The notes under the pieces are model-generated. The model ran no database searches and was not told the DNA's origin. It was given only the letters and a program-made list of their open reading frames with translations. 25,444 bases of DNA from CAMBRF01 sp964404035 (GTDB taxonomy: Bacteria; Verrucomicrobiota; Kiritimatiellia; CAIKKV01; CAITUY01), in the NCBI GenBank assembly GCA_964404035.1, contig CAYOIT010000060.1, positions 1-25,444 on the forward strand, read 5' to 3'. Shown piece after piece: positions 1 through 6,762 of this stretch; within the stretch, counting starts at the first letter, position 1, and every line of letters starts with the position of its first letter. Position numbers and translations under genes: made by a program.

Positions 1-55
1 GAGCATCAGACTTCGGATCTGAGGGTTGCAGGTTCGAATCCTGCCAGGTGCGCCA
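1..55 (+). tRNA. tRNA-Arg (anticodon TCG), 3' part; the gene begins before the window
   Basis: The anticodon stem is TCAGA (6-10) with TCTGA (18-22), closing the 7-base loop CTTCGGA (11-17), so the anticodon is TCG and it reads CGA (Arg). A 5-base variable loop is followed by the T arm, GCAGG (28-32), TTCGAAT and CCTGC (40-44). The 3' acceptor strand is CAGGTGC (45-51), then discriminator G52 and an encoded CCA (53-55). The 5' acceptor strand and most of the D arm lie upstream of the window. An imperfect A-rich/T-rich inverted repeat (AAAAGC at 61-66, GCTTTT at 78-83) could end its transcript, but weakly. Confidence 0.93.
11..53 (+). repeat. attL core: 43-bp direct repeat inside tRNA-Arg
   Basis: This stretch, from anticodon-loop base 32 to the first C after the discriminator, is identical to 25390-25432. 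Identity stops on both sides (A10 versus T25389, A54 versus T25433). Integration into the anticodon-to-3' half of a tRNA gene is the usual habit of tyrosine recombinases. The element supplies the bases after the core, so the tRNA is rebuilt and keeps an encoded CCA. Confidence 0.93.
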
Positions 56-147
56 CCAAAAAAAGCCAATAAATCAAGCTTTTATCTGTATACTGCATTG
101 CCCCAAAAGGTATTAGCATAATCAAACTTCTTAAAAAATGATGTTAT

Positions 148-164
148 TTTGACGTTTCTTTGAC
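148..164 (+). repeat. Putative left integrase arm-type site (two TTTGAC repeats, 11 bp apart)
   Basis: TTGAC occurs at 149-153 and again at 160-164, an 11-bp period, within TTTGACGTTTCTTTGAC. The same 17-bp arrangement (15 of 17 bases equal, same orientation and spacing) occurs at 25221-25237 near the right end. Paired short direct repeats flanking the core on both arms are typical of tyrosine recombinase arm sites. The role is inferred. Confidence 0.6.
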
Positions 165-188
165 ACTTCGGCGCTTTTTGTGCATAAT
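160..188 (+). promoter_or_regulatory. Putative sigma-70 promoter of the integrase gene
   Basis: A perfect -35 box TTGACA (160-165) is followed, after 17 bases, by CATAAT (183-188), which matches five of six bases of the -10 consensus. Transcription would start near 195, about 25 bases before the integrase ATG at 219. The -35 box is part of the second TTTGAC arm repeat, so integrase bound to the arm site would be expected to cover its own promoter. Confidence 0.65.
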
Positions 189-218
189 ATTTCAGGAAAT
201 TCCGATAGGAGTCGCGCG

Positions 219-1829
219 ATGGCCTGCCTGGAAATGCGGACTGGATCGAAGTGGTGGTATGGGCGGTGGCGTGCCCGAAACCAGCTTTTTGTCCGGAATC
301 TCGACATCGAGATCGAAGGCGAACGGCCGTCCTCCGTCAATAAGACTAGTGATCGCCGATTCGAAGCGTCCCGTGCAAAAGCCCAGGCAAAGCTCAACGA
401 ACTGGTGGAGCAATCCAAAAGCCGGCGTGCAGAAGAATTGGTCCAGACGCTCCATGAAATTCGGACAGGCACCCGTATCAGCACCATCGCGCTCGACAAG
501 CTATACGACAGGTGGGGCAAGATTCCCAGGCGCAAGGGACATCTGAGTGAAGTCTATCGGAAGTTGGCCGAAAGCGTCTTTGCCCGCTTTCGAAAATTCC
601 TGGCAGAACAGTATCCGGACGTGCAGGAACTGGGGCAAGTATCACACGCCATGGCCGTGGCGTTCATGGTGGCCGAGGAGAGCCGGGGAATAGCCGGACG
701 GACGCGCAATGCCACACTCGGTTTGCTCAAGGGCACGTTCCTGCATCTGCGGCGGGAAGGCGGATTCATCGACAACCCGTTCGAAGGGATTGTGACCAAG
801 GACGAGGAAACGATCCATCGCAAGCCGTTTTCGGCGGAGGAAATCCGTGCGATCGTGGATGTCGCCCAGAAGGACGAGCTCTGCCGGCCCCTGATCATCA
901 CCGGCCTTTGCACGGCGATGCGGCGGGGCGATGTCTGCCAGTTGAAGTGGGCCGATGTGAATCTGGTGAAACGGATGATCAGCGTGAAGACGGCCAAGAC
1001 TGGGGAACGGGTTTGGATTCCGATTTTTCCTTTGCTCTTCGACGAACTGGCCAAGTTGCCGCACAACGGCGAGTATTGTTTTCCTGAAGCCGCCCGGCTG
1101 TATCAGGAGAAGGCGGAGGCCATCAACCGGCGGTTGAACGCTGTATTTCGAGCGGCGGGGTTTGTCGAACTGGATAAGGACGGGGAAGTCCGATCTAGCG
1201 GGCCGAATATCGTTGCGCCCGAGGCCTTAGCGAAGGCGCGCACGGCGATCGAACAGGTAGATCTTCAAAAGTTCACCCGCAAGGTACGGGAAAATCTGCT
1301 ACGCGTGTTTGACCTTTATGCAGCGGGGCTGACGATCAAGGAAATCATTCCGAAACTGGGCATGAGCAAGGGCTCCGTCTCGACCTACCTGTCGCGCATT
1401 GAGCAGATCGTGGGATTCGCGATCGTGCGGACGGCCAAGGCTTCCACGCCACATCCGGCTGGTATCTTGGGGTATTTGCACGAAAAGCGAGAGGGCAGCA
1501 AGCGCCGAGTTAACGTTCATGGATTCCATGCGCTGCGGTCGACCTTCGTCACGCTGGCCTTGGTGGCCGGCGTGCCGGTGGAACTCGTAAAAGCTGTCAC
1601 AGGCCATACCTTGACCGAAACGGTAATCGCGCACTACTTCCGGCCCAACCAGGAGCAGATGCGCGCCGCGTTGCAGGCCGCCATGCCGAAACTGCTCACG
1701 AACGGGGCACCCACGCGGGAAGAGCAGGTTCGCCAGATTCTCGACGGCATGACAGCGAAGACGTGGAAACGCGACAGGGATACGTTGCGTGGAATTCTGG
1801 ACGCGGGCAACCAAAAGATACCCGGATGA
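219..1829 (+). CDS. int: Tyrosine recombinase (integrase) with an HTH insertion
   Basis: A 536-residue site-specific recombinase that would integrate and excise the element at tRNA-Arg. I chose ATG 219 because AGGAG (207-211) lies seven bases before it; an upstream in-frame ATG at 180 lacks this and would fall inside the promoter. Residues 1-200 form the DNA-binding N-terminal part, with a core-binding SAM-like helical region around 95-190. Catalytic residues are visible: Arg235 or Arg236 (TAMRRGDV), Lys260 (TAKTG), His437 and Arg440 (HALR), His463 (TGHT) and nucleophile Tyr473 (AHYF). The spacing between the beta-hairpin lysine and HALR is unusually long. Residues about 315-430 are an insertion that contains a helix-turn-helix of sigma-region-4/LuxR type (about 360-398, LTIKEIIPKLGMSKGSVSTY). 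It is convergent with the next gene. Confidence 0.95.
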   Translation: MACLEMRTGSKWWYGRWRARNQLFVRNLDIEIEGERPSSVNKTSDRRFEASRAKAQAKLNELVEQSKSRRAEELVQTLHEIRTGTRISTIALDKLYDRWGKIPRRKGHLSEVYRKLAESVFARFRKFLAEQYPDVQELGQVSHAMAVAFMVAEESRGIAGRTRNATLGLLKGTFLHLRREGGFIDNPFEGIVTKDEETIHRKPFSAEEIRAIVDVAQKDELCRPLIITGLCTAMRRGDVCQLKWADVNLVKRMISVKTAKTGERVWIPIFPLLFDELAKLPHNGEYCFPEAARLYQEKAEAINRRLNAVFRAAGFVELDKDGEVRSSGPNIVAPEALAKARTAIEQVDLQKFTRKVRENLLRVFDLYAAGLTIKEIIPKLGMSKGSVSTYLSRIEQIVGFAIVRTAKASTPHPAGILGYLHEKREGSKRRVNVHGFHALRSTFVTLALVAGVPVELVKAVTGHTLTETVIAHYFRPNQEQMRAALQAAMPKLLTNGAPTREEQVRQILDGMTAKTWKRDRDTLRGILDAGNQKIPG

Positions 1830-1838
1830 AGAAGTCTG

Positions 1839-1855
1839 GCGGGGAGAAATCCCGC
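1839..1855. terminator. Small hairpin between convergent genes
   Basis: GCGGG (1839-1843) and CCCGC (1851-1855) form a 5-bp stem with a 7-base loop in the 26-bp gap between the convergent integrase and two-HTH genes. There is no T tract on either strand, so a terminator role is only a guess from position. Confidence 0.3.
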
Positions 1856-3187
1856 TTACTGCTGCTCGGGCCCGGAAGTCAGAGTCCCGTCTTCCACGGT
1901 CTTGACGCGCCAGTCATCATCGGTTATGTGCGGCCCATCAGACCCATCAGGCACTTGTTCCTCATTGCCACTTCCGTCAGAATCGACGTGCCTATTCGTT
2001 TTCAGCCTAGAGGGGGATCTGGCTTTGATCCATTTCGCGATCGTGTGCCGGTCTACCCCGAAGACTTTCCCCAACACACAGTCCGTGATGATCCTGCTAG
2101 CCGGCGAATCGGGCGCTTGGAGCAGGTCCGAATACGAGTAACTGGAACGTGTGATGACATCGGCCTTCAACCGGCTCCATGCAAGGAGGAAGGTTCTTGC
2201 CTCGTCTAGTGTCAGGCCGAAATATCCGGCAGCGGTCGAGATGCTTTCCAACGAACCACGGATACGTGACGCGTCGGAGCCCGAGACCGCGATGCCGGCT
2301 TTATTTATGAACGCGCGCTTGCCGAGATACTCGTCAACTCGTTGACTCCAAAGGCGATTCCGCAACATCTCTTCGGTCTGACATGCAAGAAAAGCCTGAT
2401 AGCGGTCCCATCGATCGGGATCCGTGCTGTCTTCGAGCTTAAGCGCGATTTTGGTCGCTATCCGATCCACGGCCTGATCGTCATCCGATCGCCGCACCGT
2501 GATTACCGAATGGTGCCCGCCCTCCACTGGAGTGACGCCGGTTGGAGCATCGCGCAGCCAATACGGACCGAGTTTAAGCGAAGCAGTCCTGGATGTCCTG
2601 TCGAACACCACATCGACATCGACGCTGACCGACGCTTTCAGGCAAAGCCGACCCAAGGCGTACCAGGTTCGATGAAAACTGGTTCTAGGGGTTTTACTTT
2701 GATGACCTCTTGCGGCTAACTCCCGAAGCCTTTTCGCAGCATACTGACAAAGCGGGTCACACATCAGGGAATTGACGTACTCGCCCATTAGCATGAAGAC
2801 GAAGAACTGATCGCCGCCTAGGAGACGCTCAATGCAATAGAGCAGGAAATCAATGTCGGCGTCAGCGGCTGCAGCGTCCAAATAGCACTGCAGGACATCG
2901 TCGGGCGAATGCTTGAACTCTGCGGGAAACGAATAGAGAAACTCACGCACCTGACGCCAAACGGGACGGCACCTCGTCCGGGTAATCCCGCCTTTCCCCG
3001 CCGGCTTGTTCAGCACGCGCAGGACTTCCTGATAATCGATCCCCTTAGCAGAACGACCCATTTTTGGTCCGCCATGCCAAAGGAGTAATCCTTTATCCAT
3101 CCAACGATGGAGCGTTCGACGGCTGACTCTAGCCATCTTCGCCGCGCTGCTTATGGAATGCAGTTGCTTAGCCATAATGTGTGACAC
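1856..3187 (-). CDS. Two-HTH putative regulator, uncharacterised
   Basis: About 443 residues; I do not recognise the whole protein. The N-terminus has a MerR/excisionase-like helix-turn-helix (SAAKMARVSRRTLHRWMDKG, about residues 14-33) followed by a wing-like segment. The C-terminal quarter has a second HTH (LGKVFGVDRHTIAKWIKA) and then a low-complexity acidic tail rich in D, G and S. The middle is helical with no motif known to me. Start choice: AGGAGAG (complement of 3200-3206) is well spaced for GTG at 3187; ATG at 3175 and TTG at 3220 are alternatives. The gene is divergent from the XRE repressor gene, and a perfect 17-bp palindrome overlaps its start, so its expression is probably repressed by an XRE-type protein or by itself. 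By position it resembles a phage lysogeny regulator, but that is inference. Confidence 0.8.
   Translation of the reverse strand: MSHIMAKQLHSISSAAKMARVSRRTLHRWMDKGLLLWHGGPKMGRSAKGIDYQEVLRVLNKPAGKGGITRTRCRPVWRQVREFLYSFPAEFKHSPDDVLQCYLDAAAADADIDFLLYCIERLLGGDQFFVFMLMGEYVNSLMCDPLCQYAAKRLRELAARGHQSKTPRTSFHRTWYALGRLCLKASVSVDVDVVFDRTSRTASLKLGPYWLRDAPTGVTPVEGGHHSVITVRRSDDDQAVDRIATKIALKLEDSTDPDRWDRYQAFLACQTEEMLRNRLWSQRVDEYLGKRAFINKAGIAVSGSDASRIRGSLESISTAAGYFGLTLDEARTFLLAWSRLKADVITRSSYSYSDLLQAPDSPASRIITDCVLGKVFGVDRHTIAKWIKARSPSRLKTNRHVDSDGSGNEEQVPDGSDGPHITDDDWRVKTVEDGTLTSGPEQQ
1928..1954 (-). repeat. Short 9-bp-period repeat in the tail of the two-HTH gene
   Basis: On the minus strand two tandem 9-mers (TGATGGGTC, TGATGGGCC) lie between GTGC and GCAC ends, encoding the DGSDGP part of the acidic tail. 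An 11-base copy of the same motif (CTGATGGGTCT) occurs immediately before attR at 25381-25391. Its role is unknown. Confidence 0.45.
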
Positions 3188-3191
3188 ATTA
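3175..3191. promoter_or_regulatory. Putative operator: perfect 17-bp palindrome
   Basis: TAATGTGTGACACATTA has two perfect 8-base arms around a central G. It lies between the divergent two-HTH and XRE genes and covers the start codon region of the former. A weak minus-strand promoter (TTGTTC, 17 bases, GGTAAT, the -10 at 3189-3194) overlaps its right end. A dyad in this setting is the expected site for a Cro/CI-like dimer. The binding protein is inferred, most simply the XRE protein encoded at 3237. Confidence 0.65.
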
Positions 3192-3236
3192 CCACACTCT
3201 CCTTGGCGTGAGAACAACAATCACAAGGAGATGCCA

Positions 3237-3440
3237 ATGAACAAAATCAGAGAACTGCGCGCGATACGCAAAATGAAGCAAGTTGAGCTGGCGATTCGGA
3301 CCGGTATCCAGCCCGGCTTGCTCTGTCGGTACGAGCGGGGAGTTCCACCCAGCCAACGGAATGCTATACGGATCGCCAATGCGTTGGGGTGTGCGGTGGA
3401 AGACGTTTTCCCCGGCTATCGGACGCTGCGGGATTACTAA
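3237..3440 (+). CDS. XRE-family (Cro/CI-like) transcriptional regulator
   Basis: A 67-residue single-domain DNA-binding protein. The helix-turn-helix covers about residues 13-36 (MKQVELAIRTGIQPGLLCRY), followed by the usual SQRNAIRIANALGCAVEDVF core, with essentially no other domain. Start ATG 3237 is preceded by AAGGAG (3225-3230) at six bases; ATG 3231 would abut the Shine-Dalgarno. It is divergent from the two-HTH gene across a palindrome and upstream of the excisionase and replication genes, as in the switch region of temperate phages and ICEs. It probably binds 3175-3191 and the related site at 3442-3458, thereby controlling both directions. The family is clear; the target is inferred. 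Confidence 0.85.
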   Translation: MNKIRELRAIRKMKQVELAIRTGIQPGLLCRYERGVPPSQRNAIRIANALGCAVEDVFPGYRTLRDY

Positions 3441-3441
3441 G

Positions 3442-3458
3442 GAATATGAGACACCTTA
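3442..3458. promoter_or_regulatory. Second operator-like site before the excisionase gene
   Basis: This 17-mer matches the palindrome at 3175-3191 in 13 of 17 positions. The right half and the bases after it (TGAGACACCTTACCA at 3447-3461) match TGTGACACATTACCA at 3180-3194 in 13 of 15. It lies just after the XRE stop codon and about 85 bp before the excisionase-like gene, where a repressor could control the replication operon. It is a degraded dyad, so confidence is moderate. Confidence 0.45.
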
Positions 3459-3543
3459 CCAGTCTAGCCTTGTGTGTAAGCCATGGTGGCAACAACAAGT
3501 GCAGGATACATCGGAACTGACATCGCCGGAGAAGGAGTACGAG

Positions 3544-3828
3544 ATGGATAAATGCATGGAAACGACGCGCGGCGTTCTCGCCGCAATGAAATACAGCCCA
3601 GAGCGAATCGAAGCAGCGCTCGTTGCGCTTGAGGGGCGGCCGGAGGTTATACGCAGTGCAGAACCGCTGCTCACGCCGCGACAGCTCTCCGAACGGCTCG
3701 GTATCAGCATCACGAGCCTGTGGCGTCTGCAGCCGCCCTATATTCGTGTGGGGGGGCGTAAACGGTATGAGTGGTCTGAGGTTGAGCGATTTTTAACGGG
3801 GCACAAGGGTAATAACGAGGAGGTGTGA
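3544..3828 (+). CDS. Excisionase-like HTH protein
   Basis: A 94-residue protein whose C-terminal half is a winged helix-turn-helix of the excisionase/MerR (HTH_17) kind: LLTPRQLSERLGISITSLWR (residues 42-61), then the wing IRVGGRKRYEWSEVERFL. The N-terminal 40 residues are a helical extension. ATG 3544 has GAAGGAG (3531-3537) six bases ahead; the longer open frame upstream overlaps the XRE gene and is not needed. It ends one base before the next start, so it is the first gene of the replication operon. It could serve as the recombination directionality factor for the integrase, or as an operon activator. The fold is clear; the role is inferred from size and context. Confidence 0.75.
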   Translation: MDKCMETTRGVLAAMKYSPERIEAALVALEGRPEVIRSAEPLLTPRQLSERLGISITSLWRLQPPYIRVGGRKRYEWSEVERFLTGHKGNNEEV

Positions 3829-3829
3829 T

Positions 3830-4273
3830 ATGGCAATTTTGAAAAAAACGGACAACGAGGCTTTGCAAACCGGCGGATTCTCCGCCGACTTGCCGCCTGG
3901 CGTATACGATGCCCTATGTATCGACGTCGACGAGAAGTATGGCGTTGAGCGGAAAAAGTTCCAAAGCAAGGAGATGGAGAAGGTGGACCTGATCTCGTTC
4001 AAATTCGAAGTCACGGGCAAGTCCGGCACCAAGCGAGTAATTACATCCCGCAAAATGCGGATCTCCATCCACGAAAAGAGCGCATTGTATGCATTTTTAG
4101 CCGGGTGGTTAGGTGAACCGCCGACGGATAATATCAATACTGATTTCCTTATCGGCCAGACTGCCAGGTTGACGTTGGTCCATGGGACTGATCCGGCGGA
4201 GCTCGGGAAAACCTTCGTCCGTATCGAGAAGATCGATCCCGGTTCTGCCGACGAAAAAGGTGGTGCTGCATGA
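3830..4273 (+). CDS. Phage-type putative single-stranded DNA-binding protein
   Basis: 147 residues. GAGGAGG precedes ATG 3830, and the stop overlaps the primase start in an ATGA. The sequence alternates beta strands with charged loops (PPGVYDALCIDVDEKYG, DLISFKFEVTGKSGTKRVIT, TARLTLVHGTDPAELGKTFV) and has an acidic, glycine-containing C-terminus. This is compatible with an OB-fold protein like the small ssDNA-binding proteins encoded just before phage primases and polymerases. I see no specific catalytic motif. Its place as the first protein before a primase-helicase and polymerase supports a replication accessory role. The function is inferred, and it could be another small replication factor. 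Confidence 0.7.
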   Translation: MAILKKTDNEALQTGGFSADLPPGVYDALCIDVDEKYGVERKKFQSKEMEKVDLISFKFEVTGKSGTKRVITSRKMRISIHEKSALYAFLAGWLGEPPTDNINTDFLIGQTARLTLVHGTDPAELGKTFVRIEKIDPGSADEKGGAA

Positions 4274-6762
4274 AGCCGGTTGACTTGATCTTGAACAAAA
4301 TCCTCGCCGCCGGTGTGGAGCCAGTGGAAACCGCCTCAGGCTGGGAGAGCCGCTGTCCGGCACACGACGACCAGAAGGCGAGCTTGAGTATCGCTGAGGC
4401 CGCGGACGGCAAGGTTTTAATCCGATGCCACGCCGGCTGCGCGACGGAGGCCATAGTCGAAAAGCTGGGCTTGAAAATGGCCGACTTATTCCCGCCGAAG
4501 GCGGACACGTCGATCGTGTATCAATATCGCGATGCGGACGGAAAAGTCGTGCTGGAGAAAGTCCGCCACATGCCCAAGCGGTTTACCCAGCGCCGGCCTG
4601 ACGGCGAGGGGGGATACATCTACAGCTTGAAGGCTGGCTGGTATCGGAAGGAAAACGATGAATGGGCTGCTATCCGTAACGCGACGAATCCGGACCAGCC
4701 GCCGAGGGTGGAGGGTGCGAAGTGGTTCGCTGAGGTGCCCCATGTGCTGTATCGACTGCCCGAAGTGACCGAGGCGGTGCGGGCTGAGCGACCAATTTTC
4801 TACGTGGAAGGTGAGAAGGACGTGGAGAACTTGGTCAAGGTTGGCCGGGACGCGACTACGAACTCAGGCGGGGCGGGCGAGACGTGGCGGAATGAATATG
4901 GTGAGGTGTTGCGTGGCGCGACCGTCATCTTCATCCCGGACCGCGACAAGGCCGGAGGCGAGCTGTTTGAACGCTATGCCCCCGGGTTGCTCGCTGCGGT
5001 CAAGGAGTTGCGACGATTGGACCTTCCGGAGGGGGTCAAGGATATCTCGGATTGGCTGGCCGCTGGGCATGGGGTTCAGGAGTTAGATGCGCTGGCTGCG
5101 GCCGCTCCGGTCTGGACGGTGAACGGGCCGCATGCTGAAATCCTCGACTCCAACCCGGAAACCATACGGCGTCCTCTCTGCATCGTGGGTGACCATGCCT
5201 ACCTCACGACGTGGGTGAGCGTTCGCACTGGCGGGGAGGACGCCATTCGGCGGGTAGTGTTGCGCGATGAGGGCACGATGTATAGCGATGCCGCCGTTCC
5301 TGGTGCGCTCCCGCTTACGGATCTCGGGGTGGCCGTAAAGCTTCCCCACGTGCCGCATTCCGATTCCATTATGAGCGGCGCGGCGTTGAAGCGGTATGCA
5401 GCCGGTGAACGCGTCCAGCCCGTTGAGGTGTTCAACCGGATCCAGGGCGTGGTGGACCATTTTATGGACTTTTCGCATTCCGTGGGCACGCAGGCCGACC
5501 TGGTCGACATGATTTCCCTCTACATTTATGGGTGCTACCTGCTGGACGCCTTCACGGTGATCGGCTACCTGTGGCCGAATGGCGACAAGGGCGTCGGGAA
5601 AACCAAGTTGCTGGTGGTTGTGACGGACCTGGCCTATTTGGGTGTGCTCGTGACCGCAGGCGGCACGTTCGCCAGCCTTCGGGATCTGGCGGACTACGGC
5701 GCGTGTATCGGGTTCGACGATTCGGAGTCCATTATGGACGTCCGGCGCGCGGACCCCGACAAGCGCACGCTGTTGCTGGCCGGGAACAGGCGCGGGACCT
5801 ACGTCACGTTGAAGGAGCCGTTGGGCGACGGATGGACCACACGCTACATCCATGCATTCTGTCCCCGTCTTTTCAGCGCCATCAACCTGCCCGACGAGGT
5901 TCTGGCCAGCCGGAGTATCGTGGTCCCGCTCGTGCGAAGCGCCGACGGCCAGAAGGCCAACCGCGACCCGGCTGACCATGAAACCTGGCCGGTTGACCGC
6001 AGGCGGTTGGTGGACGACCTCTGGTCGCTGGGGTTGGCGAATCTGACAGCGGTTCGGGCGTATGACCGGAAGGTGACGGAACGGACTACGATGGTCGGCC
6101 GCGTGCTGGAACCATGGCGGGCGATTTTAACGGTGGCGCTGTGGCTCCAGGAGAAGCAAGGCATGACAGGCATTTTTGATCGTATGTTGGCCCTGGCCGA
6201 ACGCTACCAGGGCGAACGCGGAGACATAGAGGAGGCCAGCCCCGTTCGGGTGCTGATCCTGGCGCTGATCCAGATGCTCGAACCGGCCAAGGGGGATGGA
6301 GTCAAGTTCACGCCGACCGAGTTGGCGAACATTATGAACACGATCGCGCAGGAGGAGGACATCGATCATCCCGGCGAGACCTTCACTAACGCCCGGAAAG
6401 TTGGACGGTTGCTGCAGCGTCTTCGTGCGAATCGTGCCGAACGGACGGCGGGCAGCAAACGCTGGTCCATGACGAAGCAGGAACTCGAATCCCTTATGCG
6501 GGCGTATGGCATGATGGGCGGCCAGTGCCGTAATGCCGTTTCTGCCATTGATGCCGTTTCGCGGGATACCCCCTCCACGACTACGGCGAACGGCACGGAA
6601 GGGAAGGCTATTAGTCCGAAGTGCCATGATGCCGTATGTGCCGTTGATGCCGTTTCGCGGGGGGCCCCCTTCGGGGAACGACAATCGGCATCCACCGCAG
6701 AGGAACCCGCTTCTACGGCGTCCGCGACGGCGGCCAACGACCTGAACTGGGGGGCGGCATGA
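4270..6762 (+). CDS. Primase-helicase (zinc finger, TOPRIM, P-loop ATPase)
   Basis: An 830-residue replication protein. The N-terminal CHC2-like zinc finger has Cys29, His32, Cys53 and Cys57 (CPAH, CHAGC). A TOPRIM primase domain follows, with Glu180 in YVEGEKD and Asp224/Asp226 in PDRDKAG, then GVKDISDWLA. A P-loop ATPase carries Walker A GDKGVGKT (438-445) and Walker B GFDD (481-484), with a conserved arginine-rich region around SRSIVVPL. The C-terminus (about 690-750) looks like a winged-helix, and it ends in a low-complexity tail (about 753-830) encoded partly by two copies of a 41-bp repeat. It would open the origin, prime synthesis and unwind DNA for the polymerase encoded next (ATGA overlap at 6759-6762). 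Similar primase-ATPase fusions occur in phages and integrative elements. Start ATG 4270 overlaps the previous stop. Confidence 0.9.
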   Translation: MKPVDLILNKILAAGVEPVETASGWESRCPAHDDQKASLSIAEAADGKVLIRCHAGCATEAIVEKLGLKMADLFPPKADTSIVYQYRDADGKVVLEKVRHMPKRFTQRRPDGEGGYIYSLKAGWYRKENDEWAAIRNATNPDQPPRVEGAKWFAEVPHVLYRLPEVTEAVRAERPIFYVEGEKDVENLVKVGRDATTNSGGAGETWRNEYGEVLRGATVIFIPDRDKAGGELFERYAPGLLAAVKELRRLDLPEGVKDISDWLAAGHGVQELDALAAAAPVWTVNGPHAEILDSNPETIRRPLCIVGDHAYLTTWVSVRTGGEDAIRRVVLRDEGTMYSDAAVPGALPLTDLGVAVKLPHVPHSDSIMSGAALKRYAAGERVQPVEVFNRIQGVVDHFMDFSHSVGTQADLVDMISLYIYGCYLLDAFTVIGYLWPNGDKGVGKTKLLVVVTDLAYLGVLVTAGGTFASLRDLADYGACIGFDDSESIMDVRRADPDKRTLLLAGNRRGTYVTLKEPLGDGWTTRYIHAFCPRLFSAINLPDEVLASRSIVVPLVRSADGQKANRDPADHETWPVDRRRLVDDLWSLGLANLTAVRAYDRKVTERTTMVGRVLEPWRAILTVALWLQEKQGMTGIFDRMLALAERYQGERGDIEEASPVRVLILALIQMLEPAKGDGVKFTPTELANIMNTIAQEEDIDHPGETFTNARKVGRLLQRLRANRAERTAGSKRWSMTKQELESLMRAYGMMGGQCRNAVSAIDAVSRDTPSTTTANGTEGKAISPKCHDAVCAVDAVSRGAPFGERQSASTAEEPASTASATAANDLNWGAA
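6525..6565 (+). repeat. 41-bp degenerate repeat, copy A
   Basis: It matches copy B (6621-6661) at 36 of 41 positions and has TGCC steps spaced 8, 9 and 9 bases before a TTTCGCGGG end. It lies in the tail of the primase-helicase gene and encodes NAVSAIDAVSR. See copies B and C. Confidence 0.75.
6621..6661 (+). repeat. 41-bp degenerate repeat, copy B
   Basis: It has the same orientation and reading frame as copy A, 55 bp downstream of it, and encodes HDAVCAVDAVSR. It matches the reverse complement of copy C at 35 of 41 positions, including the irregular 8-9-9 spacing. This points to common descent rather than chance low complexity. Confidence 0.75.
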
